DNA of 6,758 bases, taken from assembly GCA_964618405.1 (NCBI GenBank), contig CAZUAY010000211.1, forward strand, positions 1 to 6,758. Direction: 5' to 3'. This DNA comes from JBBQIY01 sp964618405 (GTDB taxonomy: Bacteria > Verrucomicrobiota > Kiritimatiellia > RFP12 > UBA3636). This document shows positions 1 through 6,358 of this stretch, piece by piece. The notes under the pieces were generated by a model. That model was not told where the DNA came from, did not search any database, and saw only the letters and a program-made list of their open reading frames with translations. Each line of letters starts with the position of its first letter. Positions within the stretch are counted from its first letter, which is position 1. Position numbers and translations under genes: made by a program.

Positions 1-30
1 AAAGTTAGCGACAAAGCTCACGACAAAGTT
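1..30. repeat. Period-12 tandem repeat, left cluster
   Basis: The unit gacaaagYtMRC recurs at 12-nt spacing: a truncated first unit (1-9), gacaaagctcac (10-21) and a partial third unit (22-30). The window begins inside the array, so its true left edge is not visible. The same 30 bases occur inverted at 6652-6681 with a single mismatch. The array is followed by a run of seven T (29-35). No coding potential is evident. The role is unknown; it looks like one part of a dispersed intergenic repeat module. Confidence 0.75.
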
Positions 31-41
31 TTTTTCAAACG

Positions 42-62
42 AAACTACGCACTACGTACTCA
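42..62. repeat. Short heptanucleotide array
   Basis: Units aaactac (42-48), gcactac (49-55) and a divergent gtactca (56-62) follow each other in 7-nt phase. The 15 bases gaaactacgcactac at 41-55 are repeated exactly at 141-155, 100 nt downstream. It resembles the start of the larger heptad array at 142-169 and is probably a degenerate copy of the same module. No gene is seen here. Confidence 0.6.
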
Positions 63-112
63 TCACCCGGCTTGCCGAGACGGCTGCGCCCCACCTCGCT
101 TCGCAACCACAA

Positions 113-189
113 AGAAACGGGGCCTGGGGTGTCCCCAGCGGAAACTACGCACTACTCACTACTCACAACTTCTTGGTTCGACAAAGTTA
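113..189. repeat. Left copy of inverted repeat module (palindrome + heptads + linker)
   Basis: This stretch is the reverse complement of 6675-6758: 75 of 77 positions agree, and the right copy has one additional 7-nt unit. In order it contains a G/C palindrome (124-138, ctgggg/ccccag with a 3-nt loop), four heptads (aaactac, gcactac, tcactac, tcacaac; 142-169), a non-repetitive linker (acttcttggtt), and the start of the 12-mer motif (gacaaagtta). The match ends at 189, where the left copy turns into another heptad array. There is no transposase or coding frame inside. It behaves like a short dispersed extragenic element; a non-autonomous mobile element is possible but not shown. Confidence 0.8.
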
Positions 190-193
190 TTTC

Positions 194-228
194 GCAACTC
201 ACAACCCGCAACTCGCGACTCGCGACTG
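194..228. repeat. Heptanucleotide array, five units
   Basis: Five consecutive 7-mers in perfect phase: gcaactc, acaaccc, gcaactc, gcgactc, gcgactg. It is similar in style to the array at 142-169 but has a different consensus. Such arrays resemble the short tandemly repeated repetitive (STRR) heptamers described in cyanobacteria and other genomes; that is an analogy, not an identification. The last unit abuts the hairpin at 228-273. Confidence 0.75.
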
Positions 229-273
229 TAATCGGGCTGTCAACGGGGGGCACCCCCGTCACTGACCGATTAC
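228..273. other. Long stem-loop in the spacer before the radical SAM gene
   Basis: Outer arms gtaatcgg (228-235) and ccgattac (266-273) are perfectly complementary. Inner arms acggggg (243-249) and cccccgt (253-259) close on a GCA loop, and tca/tga (240-242/263-265) can pair between them. The structure should be very stable as DNA cruciform or RNA. No T-tract directly follows (gagggtgatttattttt), so it is not a classical intrinsic terminator. The GC-rich core resembles the palindromes at 124-138 and 6733-6747. It could be a repetitive palindromic element, an mRNA-stabilising hairpin or a degenerate terminator. Confidence 0.6.
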
Positions 274-293
274 GAGGGTGATTTATTTTTGAG

Positions 294-323
294 TTGACTT
301 AACCTCGCGAAACATGCGACACT
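294..323 (+). promoter_or_regulatory. Possible sigma-70-like promoter for the radical SAM gene
   Basis: TTGACT (294-299) matches five of six -35 consensus bases. At an 18-nt spacing lies GACACT (318-323), a poor -10 match (three of six). It sits in the AT-richer spacer between the hairpin at 228-273 and the gene. Only the -35 is convincing, so this is a weak call. Confidence 0.2.
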
Positions 324-372
324 CAATCCTTATTTGCCGAATGTTTTGAACTTCTTTGTGACGCCTAAAACG

Positions 373-1305
373 ATGAAAGAACTGCTTAAGTGTGATCTTT
401 GCCCACGCATGTGCGCAGCCGACAGGCTGGCTGGTGCGACTGGGTTTTGTCGTGCTGGAGCACAGGTGAAAGCGTTCCGATGGGGACCCCACATGGGAGA
501 AGAGCCGCCACTTTCCGGCAGTAACGGATCTGGGACGGTTTTTTTTTCGCACTGTACACTCGGCTGCATCTATTGCCAGAATTACCCATGGAGCGCATGT
601 GGGGAAGGGGAGTTGATTGGAACTTCGGGTTTAGAGAAGGTGTTTAGGGACTTAGCAGCGGCGGGTTGTCACAACTGGAATCTCGTGACGCCGGGTCCAT
701 GGCTCCCTTTTATTGAGGTTGCTGCAAAAAATCTGCAACAGGAAGGCATTCGCTTGCCTTTCGTTTATAACACGAGTGGGTATGAACGGGTTGAAGTGGC
801 CATGCGGTATCGTGACTTGATGGATATCGTTTTGACCGATTTACGCTATGCTTCGGCAGATGTCGCGCGTGAGGGGTCAGGAGCCTCAGACTATCCAGAG
901 AAGGCACGAGCTTTTACGAAGTGGTGCTGCCAAGAGATGGGGCCACTGGTGACGGATTCGGTCGGCATTGCCATTCGCGGTGTTATCATCAGAATTTTAG
1001 TATTACCTGGGCATGCTGATGAAGCCGTTTCGAACTTGGAGTGGCTTGCTGAAAATGTTGGAAACGAAGTTTTTCTCAGTGTGATGTCTCAGTATACGCC
1101 TGTGCATACGGCGCTTCAGCGAGAAGGCTGGAACCGTGTGGTCACACAGGAAGAATATGAGACAGTTACGGATTGCGTGGAGCGCCTTGGTTTTGAAAAT
1201 GGCTGGGTGCAGGAGTATGGATCCTCGACGGCAGATGATGATCTTCTGGGGCGAAACATGGGGCCTGGAAGCGGCATAACCGGATCGGTGCCCGTCGCAA
1301 TTTAA
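373..1305 (+). CDS. Radical SAM protein, PflA-like (COG1313/PflX type)
   Basis: Predicted 310-residue cytoplasmic iron-sulfur enzyme. Residues 61-68 are CTLGCIYC, the CxxxCxxC motif that binds the [4Fe-4S] cluster and S-adenosylmethionine. The N-terminus has the family's cysteine-rich segment CDLCPRMCAADR followed by GATGFC. Family landmarks continue through NTSGYE, the DIVLTDLRYA region, the long RGVIIRILVLPG strand, MSQYTP and the C-terminal GFENGWVQE. COG1313 proteins are annotated as pyruvate formate-lyase activating enzyme homologues, but no glycyl-radical enzyme is nearby and the true substrate is unknown. The frame opens upstream at TTG 334 (13 more residues); ATG 373 was chosen because homologues begin close to the cysteine segment. 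Neither start has a clear Shine-Dalgarno. A nine-T run (539-547) precedes the cluster motif. yebC follows 92 nt downstream, so co-transcription is possible. Confidence 0.88.
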   Translation: MKELLKCDLCPRMCAADRLAGATGFCRAGAQVKAFRWGPHMGEEPPLSGSNGSGTVFFSHCTLGCIYCQNYPWSACGEGELIGTSGLEKVFRDLAAAGCHNWNLVTPGPWLPFIEVAAKNLQQEGIRLPFVYNTSGYERVEVAMRYRDLMDIVLTDLRYASADVAREGSGASDYPEKARAFTKWCCQEMGPLVTDSVGIAIRGVIIRILVLPGHADEAVSNLEWLAENVGNEVFLSVMSQYTPVHTALQREGWNRVVTQEEYETVTDCVERLGFENGWVQEYGSSTADDDLLGRNMGPGSGITGSVPVAI

Positions 1306-1333
1306 TCAGGATTTAACAACTAAAACATCACAG

Positions 1334-1352
1334 TGCCACGCATTTTGTGGCA
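1334..1352 (+). other. Small hairpin in the yebC leader
   Basis: tgccac (1334-1339) and gtggca (1347-1352) form a perfect 6-bp stem with a 7-nt loop in the gap between the radical SAM gene and yebC. It is not followed by a T-tract, so it is unlikely to terminate transcription. It may be a leader structure or a protein-binding inverted repeat; no function can be assigned. Confidence 0.35.
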
Positions 1353-1385
1353 AGGACAAGGGCGGAGGAGTCCACCCGAAAAAAC

Positions 1386-1395
1386 GGAGAGAGAG
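1386..1395 (+). promoter_or_regulatory. Shine-Dalgarno of yebC
   Basis: GGAGAGAGAG lies directly upstream of ATG 1398. It supports the start at MSGHSKW rather than the in-frame GTG at 1347, which would add 17 residues not found in the family and would place the ribosome site inside the coding region. Confidence 0.75.
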
Positions 1396-1397
1396 AC

Positions 1398-2150
1398 ATG
1401 AGCGGTCATAGTAAATGGGCAACAATTAAGCATAAGAAGGGCGCTGCCGACGCCAAGCGTGGCAAGATGTTCAGCAAGCTTGCCAAAGAAATCACCATCG
1501 CTTCTAAATCAGGAGGCGATCCGGATAGTAACCCCACGCTGCGCACCTTGATGCAGAAGGCTAAGTCGATCAACATGCCGAACGATAACATCGATAAGGC
1601 AGTTAAGAAGGGAACGGGCGAGCTCGCTTCTGAAGCACTTGAGGAGATAACCTACGAGGGTTATGCGGCTGGGGGGATTGGCCTCGTCGTCAATGTACTC
1701 ACTGGCAACAAGAACCGTGCCGCTGCTGAAGTAGGCCATATCTTTAAGCGTAATGGAACAGAATTCGCTTCACGCGGCTCTGTTTCGCGCAACTTTGAAC
1801 GTCGCGGCCAGCTCATCATCGAGAAGGAGGCTGCCGACGAGGATACACTCATGGGTATTGTTCTCGATGCTGGTGCAGACGATATGATTACGGATGATGT
1901 GGGATACGAGATTCTGACGCAGCCTTCCGCTTATCAGGCTGTTGCCACAGCACTCGAAACGGCGGGCATCCCAACGGTTAGCTCTGAAGTCGCTTACCTG
2001 CCGATGGTTACCAAGGAAGTCGAAAACCTCGCAAAGCTGAAGTCGCTTCAGAAGTTTATTGATGCACTTGAAGAGAGTGAAGATGTCCAGGACGTCTATC
2101 ATGACGGGGATATCAGTGACGAGCTTTTGGAGCAGTCAGAAGAAGCGTAG
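1398..2150 (+). CDS. yebC: YebC/PmpR family protein
   Basis: 250 residues, the usual family length. The N-terminus MSGHSKWATIKHKKGAADAKRGKMF is diagnostic, as are the central YEGYAAGGIGLVV and NKNRAAAEV segments, the EAGA-like DAGADDMITDD stretch and the C-terminal DVQDVYHDGDI (from about residue 229). Members have been described as DNA-binding transcriptional regulators (PmpR, YebC), and the related mitochondrial TACO1 and some bacterial members act in translation, so the precise role here is open. The protein is soluble, without signal peptide or membrane segment. The common yebC-ruvC linkage is absent: the upstream neighbour is a radical SAM gene, and a strong terminator follows directly, ending this transcription unit. 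No residues appear missing or truncated. Confidence 0.96.
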   Translation: MSGHSKWATIKHKKGAADAKRGKMFSKLAKEITIASKSGGDPDSNPTLRTLMQKAKSINMPNDNIDKAVKKGTGELASEALEEITYEGYAAGGIGLVVNVLTGNKNRAAAEVGHIFKRNGTEFASRGSVSRNFERRGQLIIEKEAADEDTLMGIVLDAGADDMITDDVGYEILTQPSAYQAVATALETAGIPTVSSEVAYLPMVTKEVENLAKLKSLQKFIDALEESEDVQDVYHDGDISDELLEQSEEA

Positions 2151-2159
2151 GCGGTACAC

Positions 2160-2196
2160 CGAGAGCCCAGCATTATTCATGTTGGGTTCTCGTTTT
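2160..2196 (+). terminator. Intrinsic terminator after yebC
   Basis: cgagagcccagcat (2160-2173) pairs with atgttgggttctcg (2179-2192), a 14-bp stem with two G-T wobbles and a 5-nt loop, followed by TTTT (2193-2196). It begins 10 nt after the yebC stop. It separates the radical SAM-yebC unit from the cstA-NDK-aminotransferase unit. The short T-tract is the only weakness. Confidence 0.85.
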
Positions 2197-2230
2197 GGGT
2201 GCGTGAGGCGGTAGCTTCACTTTTTTACAC

Positions 2231-2234
2231 GGAG
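2231..2234 (+). promoter_or_regulatory. Shine-Dalgarno of cstA
   Basis: GGAG ends 7 nt before ATG 2242, a normal spacing, and fixes the start at MNGLLLL. It is the only recognisable ribosome site in the three-gene unit that it heads. The 45 nt between the terminator and this site must hold the promoter, but no convincing -35/-10 pair is visible. Confidence 0.65.
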
Positions 2235-2241
2235 TCTGTTA

Positions 2242-3954
2242 ATGAATGGGCTTTTGCTTTTAATCGTAGCGATCGTGTTTTACGGGTTGGGATACCGGTA
2301 TTACGGGGCTTTCCTCGAGCGCCTTTTTGGCCTTGATAAGTCACGTCCTACACCCGCGCACACGATGCGAGACAACGTGGACTATGTTCCGAGCAAACCT
2401 TTCATCCTCTTCGGGCATCATTTTTCCAGCATCGCTGGTGCAGGACCGATCGTCGGGCCGATTCTTGCTGCTTACTTTGGATGGGGGCCTGTCGTGCTCT
2501 GGCTTCTTTTCGGCTGTGTGTTTATTGGTGCTATGCATGACATGGCTGCCATGATGCTCAGTGTTCGTAATAAGGGACGAAGCATTGCCTCGGTCATTGA
2601 GCAGTATGTTGGGTATGCTGGGCGTCAGTTGTTTTTAGTCTTTTGCGCCGCTTCGCTCATTCTTGTGGTGGCAGTTTTTGCAGGCTTTGTTGCGGATGGG
2701 TTTGTAGCCGCTCCAGGTGTGGCAACGTCTTCCATCTTCTTTATTTTAATTGCACCCATTTTCGGTGTCCTTGTCTACAAGAAAGGCGTTTCTATTGTAA
2801 AAGCATCGCTGATTTTCGTGCCCCTGGTTTTCTTCTTTGTTTGGCTCGGAACGATCATTCCACTGGACATTGAAACCCTCTTTGGTTTTTCAAAATCGCA
2901 GACACGAAGCATTTGGATTGCGTTGCTCATGGTTTACGCGGCTCTCGCTTCCGTGCTTCCTGTGTGGACCTTACTGCAGCCTCGTGACTATTTGAATTCC
3001 TACCTCCTCTACGCGATGCTGGTGTTTGGTCTCGTAGGAATTGTTGTCTACCGTCCAGAGCTTCAACTTCCGGCGTTTGAAGGTGTCCTCGCCGCCGATT
3101 TTAAGGGCACTGGAACGGGTATCTTCCCATTCCTTTTTATTACGGTCGCCTGCGGCGCCTGTTCTGGTTTTCATTCGCTTGTCGCCTCGGGAACCTCAAG
3201 CAAGCAAATTGATCGGGAGGAGCATATTCGCCCTGTTGCCTACGGAGGGATGCTCGTTGAGGGCATCCTGGGTATTGTTTCGCTCATTGCCGTTGGCTAT
3301 CTTGCCAAGGATGTGATTGCGACGATGATGGCGGCTGGCATTTCAGCTCCTGTCTTGTTTGCGCAGGGACTTGCAGAGTTCGGCACTCGGTTGGGGGTGA
3401 ATCGGCAGCTCGGGACGGCATTCATCTCACTTTCCGTTTCTGCCTTCCTGTTGACGACACTCGACACGGCGACCCGCCTTGCGCGTTTTACGGTGCAAGA
3501 GCTTTTTGAGCCAGCCCGCGCTGCACTTCGTGTTTCTGCTCAGGAGCCAAATCCCGTTGTAAAGTCAGGCCCCATAGCCCGCGTGTTATCTAACATGTAT
3601 GTGGCAACGGCTGCTTGCGTCTTGCTTAGCGCATGGCTGGCCATGGGCGAAGGTTCACGGATCTGGCCCATTTTTGGCGCCTCGAATCAGCTCCTCGCTG
3701 CGCTGACGCTTTTGGTGGCATCACTCTGGCTGATCCGCCGCAAGACAAAACCGATCATTGCCTTAGTTCCTATGGCGATTATGCTTGCAGTCAGCGGAAC
3801 GGGCCTCTACCAGCTCGCAGCAAGGGAATTCACGTCGGGTAAGAACGTGACACTGGGTGTACTTTGCGTTCTGTTGCTCCTCCTCGCTGTTGCGTTAATG
3901 GTCATTTCTGGTCTGTCACTTTTCAAGGGGTATTCGAGCTCGGAGAGAATCTAA
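2242..3954 (+). CDS. cstA: CstA-family carbon starvation / pyruvate-peptide transporter
   Basis: 570-residue polytopic inner-membrane protein. It begins with a hydrophobic helix (about 2-19) and carries many further membrane segments (for example about 83-100, 130-155, 165-178, 187-206, 222-240, 254-270, 340-352, 452-468, 483-497, 504-522, 536-558). Family signatures are clear: FGHHFSSIAGAGPIVGP (57-73), VLPVWTLLQPRDYLNSY (238-254), SGFHSLVASGTSSKQI (308-323), TTLDTATRLARFTVQEL (405-421) and WPIFGASNQLLAALTL (475-490). E. coli homologues CstA and BtsT are about 700 residues and take up peptides and/or pyruvate; this is the shorter form common outside enterobacteria. Substrate here is inferred from the family only. 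It heads a unit with the NDK-like and aminotransferase genes, 18 nt upstream of the former. Confidence 0.94.
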   Translation: MNGLLLLIVAIVFYGLGYRYYGAFLERLFGLDKSRPTPAHTMRDNVDYVPSKPFILFGHHFSSIAGAGPIVGPILAAYFGWGPVVLWLLFGCVFIGAMHDMAAMMLSVRNKGRSIASVIEQYVGYAGRQLFLVFCAASLILVVAVFAGFVADGFVAAPGVATSSIFFILIAPIFGVLVYKKGVSIVKASLIFVPLVFFFVWLGTIIPLDIETLFGFSKSQTRSIWIALLMVYAALASVLPVWTLLQPRDYLNSYLLYAMLVFGLVGIVVYRPELQLPAFEGVLAADFKGTGTGIFPFLFITVACGACSGFHSLVASGTSSKQIDREEHIRPVAYGGMLVEGILGIVSLIAVGYLAKDVIATMMAAGISAPVLFAQGLAEFGTRLGVNRQLGTAFISLSVSAFLLTTLDTATRLARFTVQELFEPARAALRVSAQEPNPVVKSGPIARVLSNMYVATAACVLLSAWLAMGEGSRIWPIFGASNQLLAALTLLVASLWLIRRKTKPIIALVPMAIMLAVSGTGLYQLAAREFTSGKNVTLGVLCVLLLLLAVALMVISGLSLFKGYSSSERI

Positions 3955-3972
3955 CCATTCCTAAAAAACATT

Positions 3973-5115
3973 ATGAAAGAACTCGCTTACGTACTAATTA
4001 ATCCTTATACAATCCGAAAATCTCGTCTCGGTGGTGTCATCGGTCGGTACTTGGGGCGAACGGATTTACGCCTCGTTGCGGCGAGGATGTTCGGACCGAG
4101 CCGCGAGCTGGCTGAGGGCTATGCGTCCGAAGTTCGGAACGGTCCTGGCGCAATTCCCGAAATTGATAATCTGATCGCGGATTATATTCTCAAGGAATAT
4201 GCACCGAACAAGCCTACCGGAAGACCCCACCGTTGTATGTGCCTGCTTTTCGAGGGCGAAGATGCCATCCGGAAGATTTGGGAGGTCACGGGAAGCGTGA
4301 CGTTACGCTGGGGCTGTGGGCAGACGGTTCGTGAGACTTACGGTGATTATATTACCAACGAGGAGGGTGAGGTTACCTATTTCGAGCCAGCCGTACTGGT
4401 TGGCCCTACGAAAGAATTTGTAAACCGGACGCTAATTCTGATTGGTAAGCATATCGAAAAGGACTCGGGACTTGTCAATACGCATGGGCGAGAGAAAACG
4501 CTCGTGATGCTCAAGCCTGATAATTTTCAGCGTCCATCACTCCGCGCGGGAAACATCATCGACGTGCTCTCGTCGGCAGGGCTCCGAATCGTAGCGGCCA
4601 AAAAATTCGCCATGACGGTTGCTCAAGCAGAAGAATTCTATGGCCCCGTACTGCAGACTCTCAAAGAAAAATTTCCGCTTTTTGGCGCAGAGCGCGTCGC
4701 CAGTGCGGTTTCAAAAGAACTGGGTTTGACCATTACGCCAGAAATATCTCAGACCTTTTGCAGTGAAATTGCAGAAGAGTTTGCAAAGAAACAATTCGAA
4801 GACATTGTTGAATTTATGACGGGATATCGTCCGTCCGCTGTCCAGGGAAGCGAAAAGGATCTCCGTTGTGGGGCAGACAGTCTGGCACTGGTTTATGAAG
4901 GTGTTGACGCCGTCTCGAAAATCCGTGATATTCTTGGCGCTACGGATCCTACGAAAGCCCGTGCGGGATCCGTCCGAAGAGAGTTCGGAACCAACATTAT
5001 GGTGAACGCCGCCCATGCCTCTGATTCACCAGAAAATGCTGAACGCGAAATGAAAATTATCGATATTTTTCTTGACAACATGTCCCCTTATATCCAAAAA
5101 TACTGCTATGAATAA
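3973..5115 (+). CDS. ndk: Tandem nucleoside diphosphate kinase-like protein (degenerate N-domain, intact C-domain)
   Basis: 380 residues, versus about 140 for ordinary NDK. The C-terminal domain (about 175-367) keeps the catalytic set with canonical spacing: Lys181 in KPD, Tyr223, Arg318, Thr324, Arg335 in SVRREFG, Asn345 and the phospho-accepting His348 in NAAHASDS. It should transfer gamma-phosphate between nucleoside triphosphates and diphosphates. It carries extra segments: about 45 residues around 230-272 and a shorter one around 288-302. The N-terminal domain (about 3-160) has the same fold pattern (LINPYTI, GGVIGRYL, LLFEGEDAIRKIWEVTG, QTVRETYGDY), but Lys becomes Asn10, the Arg318 equivalent is Trp103, and the Asn/His motif is replaced by an acidic and hydrophobic stretch (about 127-145). 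It is probably structural or regulatory. No Shine-Dalgarno precedes ATG 3973; the gene starts 18 nt after cstA and its stop overlaps the aminotransferase start. Confidence 0.88.
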   Translation: MKELAYVLINPYTIRKSRLGGVIGRYLGRTDLRLVAARMFGPSRELAEGYASEVRNGPGAIPEIDNLIADYILKEYAPNKPTGRPHRCMCLLFEGEDAIRKIWEVTGSVTLRWGCGQTVRETYGDYITNEEGEVTYFEPAVLVGPTKEFVNRTLILIGKHIEKDSGLVNTHGREKTLVMLKPDNFQRPSLRAGNIIDVLSSAGLRIVAAKKFAMTVAQAEEFYGPVLQTLKEKFPLFGAERVASAVSKELGLTITPEISQTFCSEIAEEFAKKQFEDIVEFMTGYRPSAVQGSEKDLRCGADSLALVYEGVDAVSKIRDILGATDPTKARAGSVRREFGTNIMVNAAHASDSPENAEREMKIIDIFLDNMSPYIQKYCYE

Positions 5116-6265
5116 AACCCTCGAAAGCATCCAACCCTCCGCCACCCTCGCCATTAGCGCTGTTGCGAAGCAACTCGTTGCCGATGGAATCCATGTCTGC
5201 AACTTCGCCGCAGGCGAGCCAGACTATGACACACCCGAAAGCATTAAGTCTGCCTGCGTGAAGGCGCTGACCGACGGCATGACGAAGTATACCCCCGCCC
5301 GCGGTTTGCAGTCACTTTGCAAAGCAATTTCAGCGAAATTCAAGACCGACAACGGACTCGATTATTCAGCAGATAATGTGATTGTCAGCGGCGGCGGCAA
5401 GATGTCCCTCTCCACGGCTTTCACGGCGATGCTCAATCCTGGTGACGAGGTTATCATTCCGGCTCCGTACTGGCTGAGCTATCCCGAGATGGTTCGCATC
5501 GCTGGCGGCGTTCCTGTCGCAGTCAGAGGTAAGGACGAGGACGGATTCAAAATCACGCCTGCACAACTTGAAGCCGCTATCACGCCCAAGACGGTGGCCG
5601 TTGTCATCAACAGTCCTTCAAATCCAACGGGCCTCGTTTATTCATGCGAGGAGCTCAAAGCTCTTGGCGACGTCTCTGTTAAGCATGGACTATGGGTCAT
5701 CTCTGACGAAATCTACGAACGTATGGTGTACGGCGGCGAAAAGCACACCAGCGTCGCTTCGCTTTCCAAGGAGCTTTTTGATCGTACGCTTACGGTCAAC
5801 GGCCTCTCGAAAGCCTATTCGATGACCGGCTGGCGCATCGGTTATGCGGCAGGCCCGAAGGAGATCATCAGCGCCATGACGACCGTTCAGAGCCACATGG
5901 CCTCCGCTCCTGCAACCTTCGCCCAAGTCGGCGCTCTCTACGCCCTAACGGGTGCCGAAGCCGAAATTCAACCGATGCTCAGGGCCTTTGAGGCGCGTAA
6001 CGCGTATATCTGCGACTTGATGGCCGCTATCAAGGGTATCGTTTGTGTCCGCCCCAAGGGCGCATTTTACGTCTTTCCTAACATTGCCTCCTTCGGTATG
6101 AGCTCTGGCGATTTTGCAAAGCGCCTCATCAACGAAAAGCATGTCGCTGCCGTTCCAGGAGATGCCTTTGGAGCAGACGAAAACTTGCGCTTCAGCTACG
6201 CTTGCAGCATGGAAGAAATAAAAGAAGGCATGAAGCGTCTGAAGGAATTCTGCGAGAGCCTTTAG
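5108..6265 (+). CDS. Class I PLP-dependent aminotransferase, aspartate aminotransferase type (subgroup Ib)
   Basis: 385 residues, typical length. It resembles the Thermus-type aspartate aminotransferases: GEPDYDTP near the N-terminus, the PLP-phosphate loop SGGGK (about 94-98), PAPYWLSYPEM with the stacking Trp122, NSPSNPTG with Asn172, SDEIYERMVYGG with Asp200 and Tyr203, and SKAYSMTGWRIGYAAG with the Schiff-base Lys235 and Arg243. Arg361 in NLRFSYA should bind the substrate alpha-carboxylate. It likely moves amino groups between aspartate and 2-oxoglutarate; relatives also accept glutamate, aromatic or prephenate substrates, so specificity is not certain. The frame extends upstream to 5072, but ATG 5108 gives the family-typical N-terminus and overlaps the NDK stop by 8 nt (atgaataa). 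There is no Shine-Dalgarno, suggesting translational coupling. Confidence 0.93.
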   Translation: MNKTLESIQPSATLAISAVAKQLVADGIHVCNFAAGEPDYDTPESIKSACVKALTDGMTKYTPARGLQSLCKAISAKFKTDNGLDYSADNVIVSGGGKMSLSTAFTAMLNPGDEVIIPAPYWLSYPEMVRIAGGVPVAVRGKDEDGFKITPAQLEAAITPKTVAVVINSPSNPTGLVYSCEELKALGDVSVKHGLWVISDEIYERMVYGGEKHTSVASLSKELFDRTLTVNGLSKAYSMTGWRIGYAAGPKEIISAMTTVQSHMASAPATFAQVGALYALTGAEAEIQPMLRAFEARNAYICDLMAAIKGIVCVRPKGAFYVFPNIASFGMSSGDFAKRLINEKHVAAVPGDAFGADENLRFSYACSMEEIKEGMKRLKEFCESL

Positions 6266-6273
6266 GCAGAATT
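6246..6273 (+). other. Stem-loop spanning the aminotransferase stop codon
   Basis: aattctgc (6246-6253) and gcagaatt (6266-6273) are perfectly complementary, with a 12-nt loop that contains the TAG stop (6263-6265). Within the loop region gcc/ggc (6258-6260/6265-6267) offers an alternative pairing. No T-tract follows, so it is at best a weak or Rho-assisted terminator or a 3'-end stabiliser. Confidence 0.35.
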
Positions 6274-6289
6274 AGGATAAAGCGAATGC

Positions 6290-6341
6290 CTTCGTCGCCA
6301 TTCTTAGTCGCCACCCTTAGTCGGATACCCTTAGCCGAACT
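6290..6341. repeat. Degenerate 13-nt tandem repeat
   Basis: Four related units follow the aminotransferase: cttcgtcgccatt (6290-6302), cttagtcgccacc (6303-6315), cttagtcggatac (6316-6328) and ccttagccgaact (6329-6341). The common core is cttagtcg. The array is enclosed by complementary arms agcgaat (6281-6287) and attcgct (6346-6352). No coding frame is evident, and it does not match the 12-mer or heptad families. Confidence 0.55.
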
Positions 6342-6358
6342 GCTTATTCGCTGATCCG

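Noticed and set aside
1..273. CRISPR array
   Set aside because: Repeats are 7 or 12 nt long, contiguous and without unique spacers of 25-40 nt; no cas genes are present.
72..281. 69-codon open frame starting with TTG on the + strand
   Set aside because: It lies entirely in heptad and palindrome repeats, has no ribosome site and encodes a low-complexity, unrecognisable peptide.
334..372. TTG 334 as the start of the radical SAM gene
   Set aside because: It adds 13 residues of no family resemblance and has no Shine-Dalgarno; ATG 373 gives the expected N-terminus. It remains possible because 373 also lacks a good ribosome site.
1347..1397. GTG 1347 as the yebC start
   Set aside because: The family starts at MSGHSKW and a strong Shine-Dalgarno lies at 1386-1395.
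1770..2102. 110-codon open frame on the - strand inside yebC
   Set aside because: It is antisense to a clearly conserved gene and its translation resembles no family; it is a shadow frame.
5072..5107. Upstream start of the aminotransferase at 5072
   Set aside because: The 12 extra residues lie inside the NDK gene and do not resemble the aminotransferase N-terminus.
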